Below the pieces are notes generated by a model. The model did no database searches, was not told the DNA's origin, and was given only the letters and a program-made list of their open reading frames with translations. Shown here piece by piece: positions 31,616-50,980 of a stretch of DNA of 64,000 nucleotides (the first letter of the stretch is position 1; each line of letters begins with the position of its first letter). Location of the stretch: the NCBI RefSeq assembly GCF_004115215.2, contig NC_041743.1:41526305-41590304 (forward strand), given 5' to 3'. The DNA comes from Ornithorhynchus anatinus. Lineage: Eukaryota > Chordata > Mammalia > Monotremata > Ornithorhynchidae. The position numbers were made by a program, and so were the translations under genes.

Positions 31616-33974
31616 ATGTATGCATGTATCCCCACATGTTCACATCTCTGAGTCTCTGTGTTTTGCTTTTTGCCCCCATCTCCACTTCTGCCTCTCTGTT
31701 TGGGTATTTTTCTCCATCTGTGCGTCTCTCCTTACATGTTTCTCAATCTCTGTTTCTCTTGGTTTCGTTCTCTGGTTCCCCCCGCCTCCTTCTCTTTCTC
31801 GTGCTCTCTCTCTCCTCATCTCTTGCCCCCCCCTTCTCTTCTTTTGTTGCTGCTCCCCTTTCTTTGTCTGACTTTTTCATCTTTGGCTTCCTCCCCTCCC
31901 TCTCTCCCCCCTCCCCCACCATTTCCTGCCTCACCCCACCCCCTCCCCAAGCCTCAGGCCTCTGGTCCCAAGGTGATCGCAGCGACAGTTTCCACCTCAC
32001 AAACCCCTACAATAGCTCTGTGGTCTCCACTTACCCCGGCAGCGGCAACAGCAGCTCAAACACTCAGTGATCAGTTCTCTCAGACCTTTCCACCCAGCTC
32101 CCCCCAATGGGCCTTGGGGTAAAGACAGAGGTCGAGATGGTGTGGGCACCTTTTGTACTTTCCCCTCTACCCCAGGCCCCTGTAGGGAGCCCTATGCCCT
32201 GGTGGGGGTGAGCTCAGGAGGTGGTCTTGACCTCAGGTGGGCTGCCCGGTTGACTGTGGTTTTATCTGGCAGGGGGCGGGCACCACCTACCTGCTGGACT
32301 GCATCATTTTCTCCTCTGCCTGGGCCCAGGGCAGGGTCTGGCCTTCGCTAATGCCCGGTTGGCGGCCAACCCTCTGCCTGAATGAGAAGAGTTTCTCTGG
32401 GAGACTGATGGATGCTGCCCACCTTCCCATGCCAGTTGTGCCCCCAGTGGTTTAGTGCCCTCTCTCCATCTCGGGGCCAGAAGGGGGACCCTGGGGCCAA
32501 GACGTCGCCCTCGTCCAGCCTCCACCCCACAGTGCCTGCCGGCCCTCCCGGCACATGGTCCATCTCAGCCATCACCCCCGGGTAGCGGGCAGCCCGCCAT
32601 GAAGTTGTCCTTTGGGATGCCTCCCTTGCCGCCCACCTATTCCCAGCAGCCTCCCTGCACCCCTCCTTGAGGCTCACCCCGGGCGAGACACCTGGTGAAT
32701 GTCAGAGCAGCCCCCCACCCTCCCGGGTGCCTGGGGCAGGTGGAGGCGGGGGAGAGGTGGGGTGGGGAGGAAACTTCTGGGTGCTGACGGGGTTGGCGCG
32801 GGAGGGTCCGGGGTTGGCTGCTGAAAGTTGACGGGGGCAGGAAGTGGGGACGGACGTGGGTGCGCAGGCAGAAGCAGGGCAACGAGGTGAGTGGAGGCTG
32901 AGTGCCCCTCCAGGAGACACCGTGACCAGAGGGGACGGGCCGGAGACGAGAATGTGAGCCAGATCCGGCCAGGGACACCGGACGGGGGTGGGCCAACGCG
33001 GTCCCCGCCACGGACAGGTGAGAAGGACCGCGGGAGATGCTGGGGCCAGCGGGGGGGCCACGGCGTTGACCTCTCATTATGTGCTGCGGGATCTCCAGGG
33101 AGATGCCGTTCTGGAAAGGGATGGTGCGGAGAAGGGGGCACAGACAGGCACTGGGAGCAAAGTCCCCAATTCTGGACTCTCCCCACACATGCAGGCGGAG
33201 GGCACCTACCGCTCTAGATTCCCCAAGTCTGGACCAAGACTGTCACCTCCTCCAGTTGGCAGAAGCACGTTCCCCACTGCTGGGACCCCGGGGGTCTTCC
33301 TGACTGTCCTTTGATTCCCTCCTGCACCCCCACCTCCACCCCGGGGCCTCTCACCCGAGGTCACCCACGGCTGGGACGGGGGCGGAGATCTCTGAGAAGC
33401 AGCGGAATAACTTTAATTCCATGATGAGCCTCTTGGAAGATCTCAGAGCACCCTCCTGGCCCCCGCATCGCTGCGGCTTCAACTCCCACGGGGGGGAAAC
33501 CGAGCCATGGGGAAGGGGTCCCGGGAAACAGAGCCAGGCCCCAGGATTCAAGCATCCTGAGCTTCCAAGCCCTGCCCTCTCCACAGCCCTTCCCCCCTCC
33601 ACCTCACTGCCCAGAGATTCCCGAAAGCTGGAGAGAGGGTTTCCGACTTAGTTTTCTGACATCCTCAAGACAGTTTCCGGAGAGAGTTTCCGATCCAGGG
33701 CAGACGAGGGCCCTGGGTAGGGATGGGGCTGGGGGTGCTGGAGGAACCAGGGCCAGGCCTGGACGAGCTTCCTGTGGGGGAGGAGTGGAGGGAGCCAGAG
33801 GCCTTTTGGCTATTTTTGCCCGCGGGGCACTTGGCCTCTCTGGCTGCCTGACCCCTAGAGCTTCCTGTTTGGAAGGTCCTTTTGAGTTCCCGATCTGCCC
33901 AGCTCCACCCTGGGTTCCTCTCCAAGTCCAAGCTCTGCACAAAGTCCAGTGGCGAGAGTCTGTCAGTCTATCAT

Positions 33975-34250
33975 ATTTGTCAGTCAATTGTATTTATTGA
34001 GCACTCACTGTGTGCAGAGCACTTGGGAGAATATAACAATATAATAGACACATTCCCTGCCCGCATCAAGCTTACAGTCTAGATGGAGAGACAGACATTC
34101 ATAGAAATAAAGAAATTACAGATATGGGCATAAGTGCTGTGCAGCTGGGAGGGGGGATAAATAAATGGGTAGTATTAAGCGCTTACTGAGTGAAGGGAGC
34201 TGTGCGGGTGCACAAATTAGATATGGTCTCTATCCCTTGGGGGGCTTACA
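33975..34250 (-). mobile_element. L2 3' end plus MIR-like fragment
   Basis: It starts TCAGTCAATTGTATTTATTG and runs to about 34160, followed by a short MIR/Mon-1-like piece (TATTAAGCGCTTACTGAGTG) to 34250. Confidence 0.7.
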
Positions 34251-35679
34251 GTTTCCCAGTGTTGACTTGAGCCATTTCCAGTTCTGCCTGACTTTTCTGA
34301 CCCAGCAAGTCAGAAAAAGGGCTCGGGGCATTGAGGAGGAAGGTACATGTGAGCAGTGGAGAAGGGCAGAGACGGAGAACACTAAGGAAGAGAAGAAAAG
34401 AGCCAGAGATGAAGTTGGGAGAGGTTTCAAAGCTGGGAGTATTGGGCAATTTTTCTGGGCAGGGTGACATTAAATGAAGCACAAGAAAACTTATGAGGCA
34501 AAATGGTAAACATCACTTGTTCCTCCGAATCAACAGGTTGGGTGCTTTTTCCTGTCGCCCGCAGCTCTATTTGATTTCCCTTCTCAGTGGGGTTGTGGCG
34601 GCTCCCCCTCTTCCCCAGAAAAGACCCCCTCCCTGGTTCACCCAAGAGCCGGGAGGTTGGGTCAGGGACTCAATCATCTGGCCCTCCCTCTCCCCCTTTG
34701 CCTAGGCCCAGCGGGGGTTAGGTCGGGACGGGGTGGGCCACCAGGCATCTCTCAATCTTTTTCCCTGCGTCCTCTTTCTGGTCTCTCTGCATACCCATCC
34801 CCGAATGTCTAACTGCTGCTGAAGCAGCGCCCTTCTTCCCCCGTCCCAGCAGCCGCTCTCCCTCCACAGGCATTGTTGACCAGACTGGGCACAGGCCCCA
34901 TCATGGTTGTTGGAGCGTGTGCCTTTCAGGAGACCCTGATGACTAGTTTAAAGGGACAGGATCTGGGCCAAGGGAGGTGGCGGGCCCTGGAGGCCTTGGG
35001 GATCCAGACCAAGTGCAGGGTAGGATGGGATGTGGGGCAGGATAGGGGAGACCAGGGTAGCCTGGGGTAGGATGGGGTGGGGGAGGACATGGGAGACCAA
35101 AGCAGCTCAGCCTGGGGCAAGTTGGGACATTCAGGAACAAGAGGGCTGCTCAAAGCATCACGGGGAGGGCCAAGACAAGCTCGTAGGATGCTCTTTACTG
35201 TATAGAGGTCACAGGGGAACTGAAGAAGTGACCCAAGGCAGTGAGTCAACATTGGAACTCAGACTCCTTGGGTTCCCGGACAATGGGCGAGCTGAATCCT
35301 TGGTAAGTCACCTGCACGCGCACACACTCGCAGAAGCCCACCTTTATATACACATCCACGTAGAATTAAATGCACCCAAATACACACGCTTACTGACTCA
35401 TACACCACCCACCCCACACTGAGGCATTCTCCCTCCCCCCTACAAAACCTAGAATTACTTCCACAAAGTTCAGTACACACATGAACAGTTTGGACCCGCA
35501 TATAGAATTGCACACCCTTTAACATACACATAGGCAATTGTACACATTCACACCCTCCCCCCACCCCAAACTGGATCCACCCTCCACCCAACCTATACAA
35601 TTATATACACCACACAGGGAATCAAACACATATACACACACAAACTTCGAATCACATTTATAACTAGATGCAGGCACCA

Positions 35680-35799
35680 TTCATTCATTCATTCAATAGT
35701 ATTTATTGAGCGCTTACTATGTGCAGAGCACTGTACTAAGCGCTTGGGATGAACAAGTCGGCAACAGATAGAGACAGTCCCTGCCGTTTGACGGGCTTA
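35680..35799 (-). mobile_element. Young L2-type insertion with target-site duplication
   Basis: A 120-bp minus-orientation L2 3' end whose ATTC tail repeats lie on the left. It is flanked by the 9-bp duplication CAGGCACCA at 35671-35679 and 35800-35808. Its body is identical to 2689-2804. Its 5' end is truncated at GGGCTTA. Confidence 0.9.
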
Positions 35800-36282
35800 C
35801 AGGCACCACTCATCTGTACCTTTCCAAAACACGCTCACACTAAATTTTGTAGTCATGTATATACACACACTCAATTTTGTATACCCACAAAAACACCTGC
35901 TGTACCCACTCTCCCCTGCTGCAGAACATTATACCCACATGAACATGGGCACACACAGATAGAATTACACATCCAAAACACACATCCACATGTTTCATAT
36001 GCAAGCCCTGCCACCAGAAAGGTGGACACCCTGGCAGGAAGAATTCAGGGTCCACGGAGCCACCCTTTGGGCCCGAACTCTGGTTGCTGCTCTGGTGAGA
36101 TGTGTTAACCAAGTGTGCATGTGTGACTGGAAAGGCTGACAGGCAAACCCGCCACAACCCTTCCACCTGGGGCTTGGGCATAGATTGCCCACCATTTTGC
36201 ATGGGCTCCACACATACATGTATGGGCAGATGTTCAGGTGCACACACACAATCATGCATGTAGTCACGGGCTCCTACCCGCA

Positions 36283-36525
36283 CACAGAGACAAATGCATC
36301 CAGTCCTACCCAGCAGGAATGGAGTACCCACACTCGGATTCACTGGCTCAGGGTCATATACAAATGAAGCCACACGCACACACACACAAACACATACTTC
36401 ATATGTGGACATGTGGACACTTACCTGCACACACAGACACATGCATCCAGTCATACCCAGCAGGGATGGAGTACACAAACACGATTCACTGGCTCAGGGT
36501 CATATACAAAGGAGACCACGCACAC
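36283..36525. repeat. Tandem duplication in CA-rich tract
   Basis: Two diverged copies, about 36283-36390 and 36431-36525. They share CATCCAGTC(C/A)TACCCAGCAG and GATTCACTGGCTCAGGGTCA, and each is followed by CA repeats. The period is about 145 bp. Confidence 0.85.
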
Positions 36526-36539
36526 ACACACACACTTAC

Positions 36540-36649
36540 AATCAATCAATCGTATTTATTGAATGCTTACTGTGTAGAGAGCACTGTACTTAATGCTTGG
36601 AAGAGTACAATATAACAGAACGGGTAGGCAAGTTTCCTGTCACAACAAG

Positions 36650-36708
<59 letters not shown>

Positions 36709-36835
36709 CCCCCCCCAATCCCTCTAGGTAAACCTGCTTCCTGCTTCTTTCATTGATTCTTTCTTTCAGTCGTATTTACTGAGCACTTACTGTGTGCAGA
36801 GCATTATCCTGAGTGCTTGGGAGAGTATAGCCCTT
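36540..36835 (-). mobile_element. Two L2 3' ends around a (CA)n run
   Basis: L2 ends at 36540-36648 and about 36760-36835, separated by the microsatellite. Confidence 0.75.
36652..36716. repeat. (AC)n microsatellite with poly-C end
   Basis: About 27 AC units followed by a run of C, directly after a truncated L2 end. Confidence 0.95.
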
Positions 36836-37284
36836 TTCTCCACCTTCCCTCAGAGGCAGGGATCCCCAAAGTTCAGCTCCTCTCCCCAACCCCTTTCCTC
36901 TGACCCCCAGGCCCAAAGCAAGAGATGATTCGGGGTGAAGAGGGGAGAAGCCTGGGAATGAAGAGGAATTGAGGAGCTTCCCCCAAAGGAAACACATGTC
37001 CACTCCCACAGGAGGAAACTGAGTCTAGGGGGAGGCGTCCTGGAAGCGGAGTCAGATCCCTGGGCTCCAGGCTTGCTTGTCACAGGTGGGAGGCTTGGGG
37101 AACGGGCACGGGGTTATGGAAAGGAGCCAGGAGCCTGGTTCCTCCAGGGAAAGGGGGCCCCAGTCAGCCCAGCCCTGAGTACACTGGGTACACTAAGAGG
37201 TAGGAGGGGACCACCCCAGAGGGTATCTATGAGGGAGAGCCAGGGGGACAAGTAGCTTATCCTGACCACACTGTGAAATCCTCT

Positions 37285-38540
37285 GAGGATGACAGTATTC
37301 GTTAAGCACATACCATATGCCAAACTCTGTATTAAGTACTGGGGTTGTTACAGATAATAAGGTCGGATGTTATCCCTATTCCACATCGGGTTCACAGTCT
37401 AAGTAGGAGGGAGAACAGGTATTTTATCATCATTTTACAATTGAGGAAACCGAGACACATTAAATGACTTGCCCAAGGTCACACAGCAGGCAAGTGGCTG
37501 CCCTGAGATTAGAACCCAGTTCCTCTGACACCCAGACCTGTGTTCTTTTCGATAGGCCATGCTGCTCTTCTGTCTGAGAGAAGAGATGGCGGCTTCCGCT
37601 CCCTTGGTCGGGGTTGGGCTTAGCCTTCTCCATATTTGGGGTTGGGTAGGGAAGAGGAAGGGGAGAAAACTGACTAGTAACCCAAACTCACTTCATCGTT
37701 CCCTCTGACTCCCTTCTCTCTTCCCCTCCCTGCTCTCTCTCCTTTGTCTTTGCTCATCTCCATCTCTGCCGTCCATGAGTCAATCAACCGGTGATACTTA
37801 TTGAGTGCCTACTGTGTGCCGAGCACTGTACTGAGCATTGGGGAGAGTACAGTCCAATAAAGCTGGTAGACAGGTCCCGTGCCCTCAAGGAACTTACAGA
37901 CTTTTCCCCAAACGTCATCTTGTCGAGGAGGTACGCGGTGCTTGGTGGGTGGGCTGTAAGCTCGTTGTGGGCAGGGAAAATGCCAGCCATCTCTGTCGTA
38001 CGGCACTCTCGTAAGAGTTTATCACGGTTGAGAGGCTGGCTGCACGTAGGAGCCGGTTACTCACACCCGGTGATCGGGCAGTACACACAGGATGGAGCTG
38101 TACTCCCACAGGCTTAGGTGGTACATAGGGAAGCAACGTGGCCTAGTGGATAGAGCACGGGCCTGGGAGTCAGAAGGACCTGGGTTCTAAGCCCGGCTCT
38201 GCCACCTGTCTGATGTGTGACCTTGGGCAAGTCGCTTCACTTCTCTGTGCCTCAGTTCCCTCATCTGTAAAATGGGCATTAAGAGCGTGAGCCCCATGTG
38301 GGACAGGGACTGTGTCCAACCTGCTTAGCTTGTATCTACCCCAGCACTTAGGACAGTGCTTGACACATAGTAAGCCCTTAACAAATGCTATCATCATCAA
38401 GTCTGTGAGCCCTATGTGGGACGGGGACTGTGTCCAACCCGGTTTGTTTGTATCCATCCTAGCGCTTAGTAAGGTGCGCGGCACATAGTAAGTGCTTAAC
38501 AAATACCACAGTTATTATTATTATTATTATTACATACATG
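37285..38540. mobile_element. MIR, L2 and Mon-1 copies upstream of LCK
   Basis: MIR (-) 37285-37570; L2 end (-) 37775-37925; short L2 end (+) 37950-38010; MIR/Mon-1 (+) 38125-38400, whose 3' half is repeated directly at 38400-38535 and ends in an ATT run. Confidence 0.75.
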
Positions 38541-38681
38541 AGGAGTCATGTAGTACAGACCTGATGATCAGAGGGTAAGCTCTTTTAGGGGCCGACGGTT
38601 CCAGCCTGTTCCCCCATTCCCCAGCCCAGAGGCCTCCGCCTGGGTATCTGAGGGCCCTGGGGACACCCGATGCTCAGACCG

Positions 38682-38901
38682 TGTGCCCGGAGAGGTTAAG
38701 GGTCACCGGTCACCAAAGTCACCTGGCAGGCAGCGGCCGGATGTTCTCGGCCATTTGCCCAGTCTACTCATCGCTCAGGGAGCCGCATTGGCCGTGCTCA
38801 GAAAGGCCTGGGTGAAGTGGGAGCAGAAGAAGCAGGGTGGGGCTGATGGGGGTCTGGGGGGAAGAAGACCCCCAGCTCTGGGGATGGTGGATCTGTTGAG
38901 G
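38682..38901 (+). promoter_or_regulatory. Candidate LCK proximal leader exon/promoter segment
   Basis: Repeat-free sequence just upstream of LCK ending at a good donor (G|GTAAGATG at 38902). Splicing to the acceptor at 39216 would give a short leader intron, as in the proximal LCK transcript of mammals. The start is arbitrary; only the donor is seen. Confidence 0.25.
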
Positions 38902-39014
38902 GTAAGATGTCCTGTGGGCCCGGGAAAGCTGGCAGTGCCCGGGGCATTCAGCTGCCCCCCCAAATGCCCCCGTGCCAACTGGGGAAGGGTCTGGAGAAGA
39001 ATGTGCATCTTGGG

Positions 39015-39176
39015 GGGGTGTTGGTATCTGTTAAGCGCTTACTATGTGCAGAGCACTGTTCTAAGTGCTGGGGTAGATACAGGGTAATCAGGTTGTCCCA
39101 CGTGAGGCTCACGGTTAATCCCCATTTTACAGATGAGGTAACTGAGGCACAGAGAAGTAAAGTGACTTGCCCACAG
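39015..39176 (-). mobile_element. Truncated Mon-1 SINE next to the LCK start exon
   Basis: Minus-orientation Mon-1 3' half (GTTGGTATCTGTTAAGCGCT onward), ending 40 bases before the acceptor of the LCK start-codon exon. Confidence 0.9.
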
Positions 39177-39221
39177 TGCCCGGGTCGGCTGGTCTCCTCA
39201 CCCCCTCCCCTCGCAGGGACC

Positions 39222-47115
<7,894 letters not shown>

Positions 47116-48022
47116 GGGCCCTTGCCCGGATCTGCCCCCACCCCCACCTCGCCGGGCAAACCCAGGAGCGGCCCGAGTCCCCGCCGAGCCCGGGAACCCA
47201 GCCGCCCAGCCTGGTGGCCCACCACCCTCGGACGCATACACAGCATGCCGAGCGCATGGACGGGTTCTGTCAAGAATCCTCCTATTCTTGACCAATGAGT
47301 GATGCCTAGATCAAGGAGTCATTCACTAAGCATCCTTGGAGGGCTGAGATCTGGACCAGCCATCAGGAGAATTTTACCATGAAGTTCTAGAAGTTACGGA
47401 CCTTGTTCTCAAGGAGCTTATGGCCTACGGGGGAAGGCTCAAGCCAAGACCCTCAGGATCTCACTTTTCCCTAACATATGAGTCCCCTCTTCACCATTCG
47501 CCCCCAACCTCCAACATATCCCCCATGCTCATGTAGTCACCAATCCAGCACTTTTAAAGTTCCTTCCTTCTGGCCACCATCCAGCCCCCTCAGAGCCTTC
47601 CCCCCATCTTTATCTCTGTAGGGGTCAGCCCCTCACCTGCCCTCCCAGAACCTAAGTGTGCCCAAGAGGGTGAAGCTGGACGCCCAGGTCAGGCGTCTGG
47701 TGGCCATTCCACTTCCTCTCTATCTGTTGCAGGAACCAGGAAAGACCAACTTCCCCTCTTATTTGGAAGGAGTCTAGGTTACTTTTTCCTGCCATCTTTC
47801 AGAGCCAGGGACGAGTGGGCGGGGGCCCTACCCAGGCCTGCAAATCCTTCTCATTCTCATAAGCCTCAGACCTCCTGCTTCCAGGAAGTACTTAGGACTC
47901 CATCTAAATTTCAGCCAGGGCCTCCCCTGGGCTGTCTTCCTACCACCCCAGCTTTGCCCCTTGAAGTTTGTATAACTGTGGGGTGCACTGTAATTCCAGG
48001 ATGTGGGATATTTGGGGTCACA

Positions 48023-48028
48023 AATAAA
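48023..48028 (+). terminator. Polyadenylation signal of LCK
   Basis: AATAAA 908 bases after the stop codon. The 3'UTR (47116 to about 48045) is unique sequence without repeats. Confidence 0.8.
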
Positions 48029-48045
48029 CTTCTGGAAATATATCA

Positions 48046-49400
48046 GAGAGTCTTGATTCTCCATTCATCAGTGGTATTTAATTGAATGCTTACTATATGT
48101 TCAGAGCACTGCACTAAGCACTTGGGAGAGTACCATAGAGTAGACACAATCTGTTCCCTCAAGAAGCTTCAGAGCAGCTTCAGAGGAAATCTCCTGGGGA
48201 GACTGGATTTTGAAAAACCTCTCAGGCTCTTGGTGAATACTTCAAGGAAATTTCATTTACCTGTGAGCCCGTCATTGGGCAGAAATTGTCTCTGTTGCTG
48301 AATTGTATATTCCAAGCGCTTAGTACAGTGCTCTGCACATAATAAGCACTCAATAAATTCTATTGAATGAATGAATGAATTGGCAGAGGGTAGGGGGCTG
48401 AGAGGGATGATTTTGGGGGTGTTGAATGGGGGGTTTATCTTTGGGGGTGGGGTAGGCGAAGGTACCTTTAGGGATTGGCCTGTTGGGAGTTACTGTTGCA
48501 AGCTGATATGGCAGGATGTTACAGGAATAGGGTGGATTTGGAGGCCTCAGCTCTGGCCCTAACCCTGAGCCTTACTGTATACTTTTGTCAAGATCAACTG
48601 GCTTGGGAGTCCACCAAGTCGGAGACAGAAAGAGAAGTCATCTGTCAGGAGAGCCTACCCAGTGCCAGGAGGATCACACATCACCTCCCCGGCCCCAACC
48701 CAATCTCTAAATCAGGAACAAAATGGGAGGCTCAGGGAAGTGGGCTAAATATCCCGAGTCCACCTCCAGGTCTAGCTTGTACCCACCCCAGCACTTAGAA
48801 CAGTGCTTGGCACGTAGTAAACGCTTAACAAATACTACAGTCATTGTTATTATTATATTAGGTCTCTAATGTTGCTGGGCTAGGGGCACCAGAGCTGCGA
48901 GGCACCACGTCTCTGAGCTCAACCCCAACGACCTTAGGCACTCCCTCTCCCCGTCAGTGGGTTGCTTCTCAAAATGTCATTTCCACTCCCCTCCCATGCC
49001 AACACCCTGGAAGCAACATGGCCTAGTGGATAGTCAGAAAGTCATAGGTTCTAATCCCAGCTCCGCCACTTGTCTGCTCTGCGTCCTTGGGCAAGTCACT
49101 TCACTTCTCTGTGCCTTATCTGTAAACTGGGACTCGAGACTGTGAGCCCCAGGTAGGACAGGGCCTGCGTCCAACCCAAATTGCTTGTATCCACCCCACC
49201 GCTTAATACAGTGCCTGTTACACAGTAAAAACTTAACTAATCCCATAATTATTATCATTATTATTATTATCCTATCAGTCCCATGTAAAATAATTTAGTC
49301 TCAGTCCGTGGGCCCCGACTTTCCATCCTCACTTCTCTGGGTAAAAAAACACACGGTACGGATGTATTCCACTAGTTCTGGTGCTACTGCAGTGGCTCAG
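48046..49400. other. LCK-HDAC1 intergenic region, proximal part
   Basis: L2 ends at 48055-48180 (-) and 48260-48375 (+), a Mon-1 tail at 48780-48865 (+) and a diverged MIR/Mon-1 at 49010-49270 (+), with short unique spacers. No coding exon is supported. Confidence 0.6.
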
Positions 49401-49410
49401 TGCCAATTTA

Positions 49411-50645
49411 TTTAGAGAAGCAGCGAGGCTCAGTGGAAAGAGTCTGGACTTGGGAGTCAGAGGTCATGGGTTCTAATCCTGACTCTGCCACCTGTCAGCT
49501 GTGTGGTTTGGGGCAGGTCAGTTAACTTCTCTGGGCCTCAGTGACCTCATCTGTAAAATGGGAATTCAGACTGTAGGACAACTGGATTACCCTGCATCCA
49601 CCCCAGCGCTTAGAACAGTCCTTGGCACATAGTAAGTGCTTAAGAAATACCAACATTATAATTATTATTATTCTCGAGGCCTCAGTGACCTCCTCTGTAA
49701 AATGGGGATTCAGACTATGGGACAACCGGATTACCCTGTAACCACCCCAGCGCTTAAAACAGTGCTCGGTGTATAGTGAGCGCTTAAGAAATACCAACAT
49801 TATTATTATTCTCGGGGCCTCAGTGACCTCATCTGTAAAATGGGGATTCAGGCTGTGAGCCCCACGTGGGACAACTCGGTTGCCCTGTATCCACCCCAAC
49901 GCTTAGAACAGTGCTTGGCAGACAGTGCCGGGGAAGCAGCATGGCTCAGTGGCAAGAGCCCGGGCTTGGGAGTCAGAGGTCATGGGTTCGCATCCCGGCT
50001 CTGCCACTTGTCAGCTGGGTGACCGTGGGCAAGTGACTTCACTTCTCTGGGCCTCAGTTCCCTCATCTGGAAAATGGGGATGAAGACCGTGAGCCTCACG
50101 TGGGCCTGTATCTCCCCCAGCGCTTAGACCAGTGCTCTGCACACCATGGCTCAGTGAAAAGAGCCCGGGCTTGGGAGTCAGGGGGCATGGGTTCGAATTC
50201 CAACTCTGCCACTTGTCAGCTGTGTGACCGTGGGCAAGTCACTTCACTTCTCTGGGCCTCAGTTCCCTCATCTGGAAAATGGGGATGAGGACCGTGGGGC
50301 AACCTGATGACCCCGTATCTCCCCCAGCGCTTAGAACAGTGCTCTGCACATAGTAAGCGCTTAACAAATACCAACAGTATTATTACAGCGTGGCTCAGTG
50401 GAAAGAGCACGGGCTTTGGAGTCAGAGGTCATGGGTTCAAATCCCGGCTCGGCCATTTGTCAGCTGTGTGACTTTGGGCAAGTCACTTAACTTCTCGGTG
50501 CCTCAGTGACCTCATCTGTAAAATGGGGATTAAGACTGTGAGCCCCACGTGGGACAACCTGATTCCCTTGTGTCTACCCCAGCGCTTAGAACAGTGCTCG
50601 GCACATAGTAAGCGCTTAACAAATACCAACATTATTATTATTATG
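49411..50645 (+). mobile_element. Forward Mon-1 SINE array before HDAC1
   Basis: At least five forward Mon-1 segments head to tail: 49411-49672; two partial units holding only the 3' half at about 49676-49811 and 49812-49925; then 49932-50143, 50144-50388 and 50389-50645. The array stops about 335 bases before the HDAC1 start codon. Confidence 0.85.
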
Positions 50646-50980
50646 GTCTCCATTTTTTTCCCCCACCCCCGTTCCGCACGACGTAGTAGGCGCCCCCTCG
50701 GCGTCCTCGACGCCCCCTGGCGCCGGCAATGGTTCCGCCCCAGGGCGCCCCCTGCCGCCTGTCGCCTTAACGCGCGCCGCCCTCGCCCCTTCTCCCTCCC
50801 CGGGCCCCAGCTCTCCTTCCGCCGTCTGATTGGTCGATCCGAGGCCCCGCTCTGGATCTGAGCGATGCTATTGGTGGAAGGCCGGCGGGGGGCGGGCCGA
50901 AGGCGGAGGGGGCAGGGGGAGGGGGAGGGGGAGGCGGAGGGGCGGGCGTTAGGCTGCGCCGCGGGCGGACGGGAGGCAAG
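50646..50980 (+). promoter_or_regulatory. HDAC1 CpG promoter with CTCF-like and CCAAT sites
   Basis: GC- and CpG-rich, TATA-less. Three CTCF-like cores stand in one orientation at about 50690-50705, 50710-50724 and 50745-50759 (CGCCCCCT cores). Two inverted CCAAT boxes (ATTGG) lie at 50829-50833 and 50870-50874, 41 bases apart, fitting paired NF-Y sites. GC-box clusters run 50880-50950. AAGATGGCG over the start codon (50978-50986) matches YY1. Motifs are seen; binding is inferred. Confidence 0.7.

Larger units (their letters stand above)
30362..39216. other. FAM167B 3'UTR and FAM167B-LCK intergenic region
   Basis: No coding exon is supported over about 8.9 kb. Contents are FAM167B 3'UTR (to about 31190), a (TG)n run, a pyrimidine-rich stretch (31660-31950), GC-rich unique sequence (31960-33960), L2/MIR copies, a CA-rich degenerate tract (35320-36720), more L2/MIR/Mon-1 copies, and unique sequence at 38540-39010. 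LCK noncoding exons and promoters should lie here. Confidence 0.6.

Noticed and set aside
31225-32122. 281- and 154-codon ORFs after FAM167B
   Set aside because: They run through a (TG)n microsatellite and a CT-rich tract and give low-complexity peptides. There is no splice or family support.
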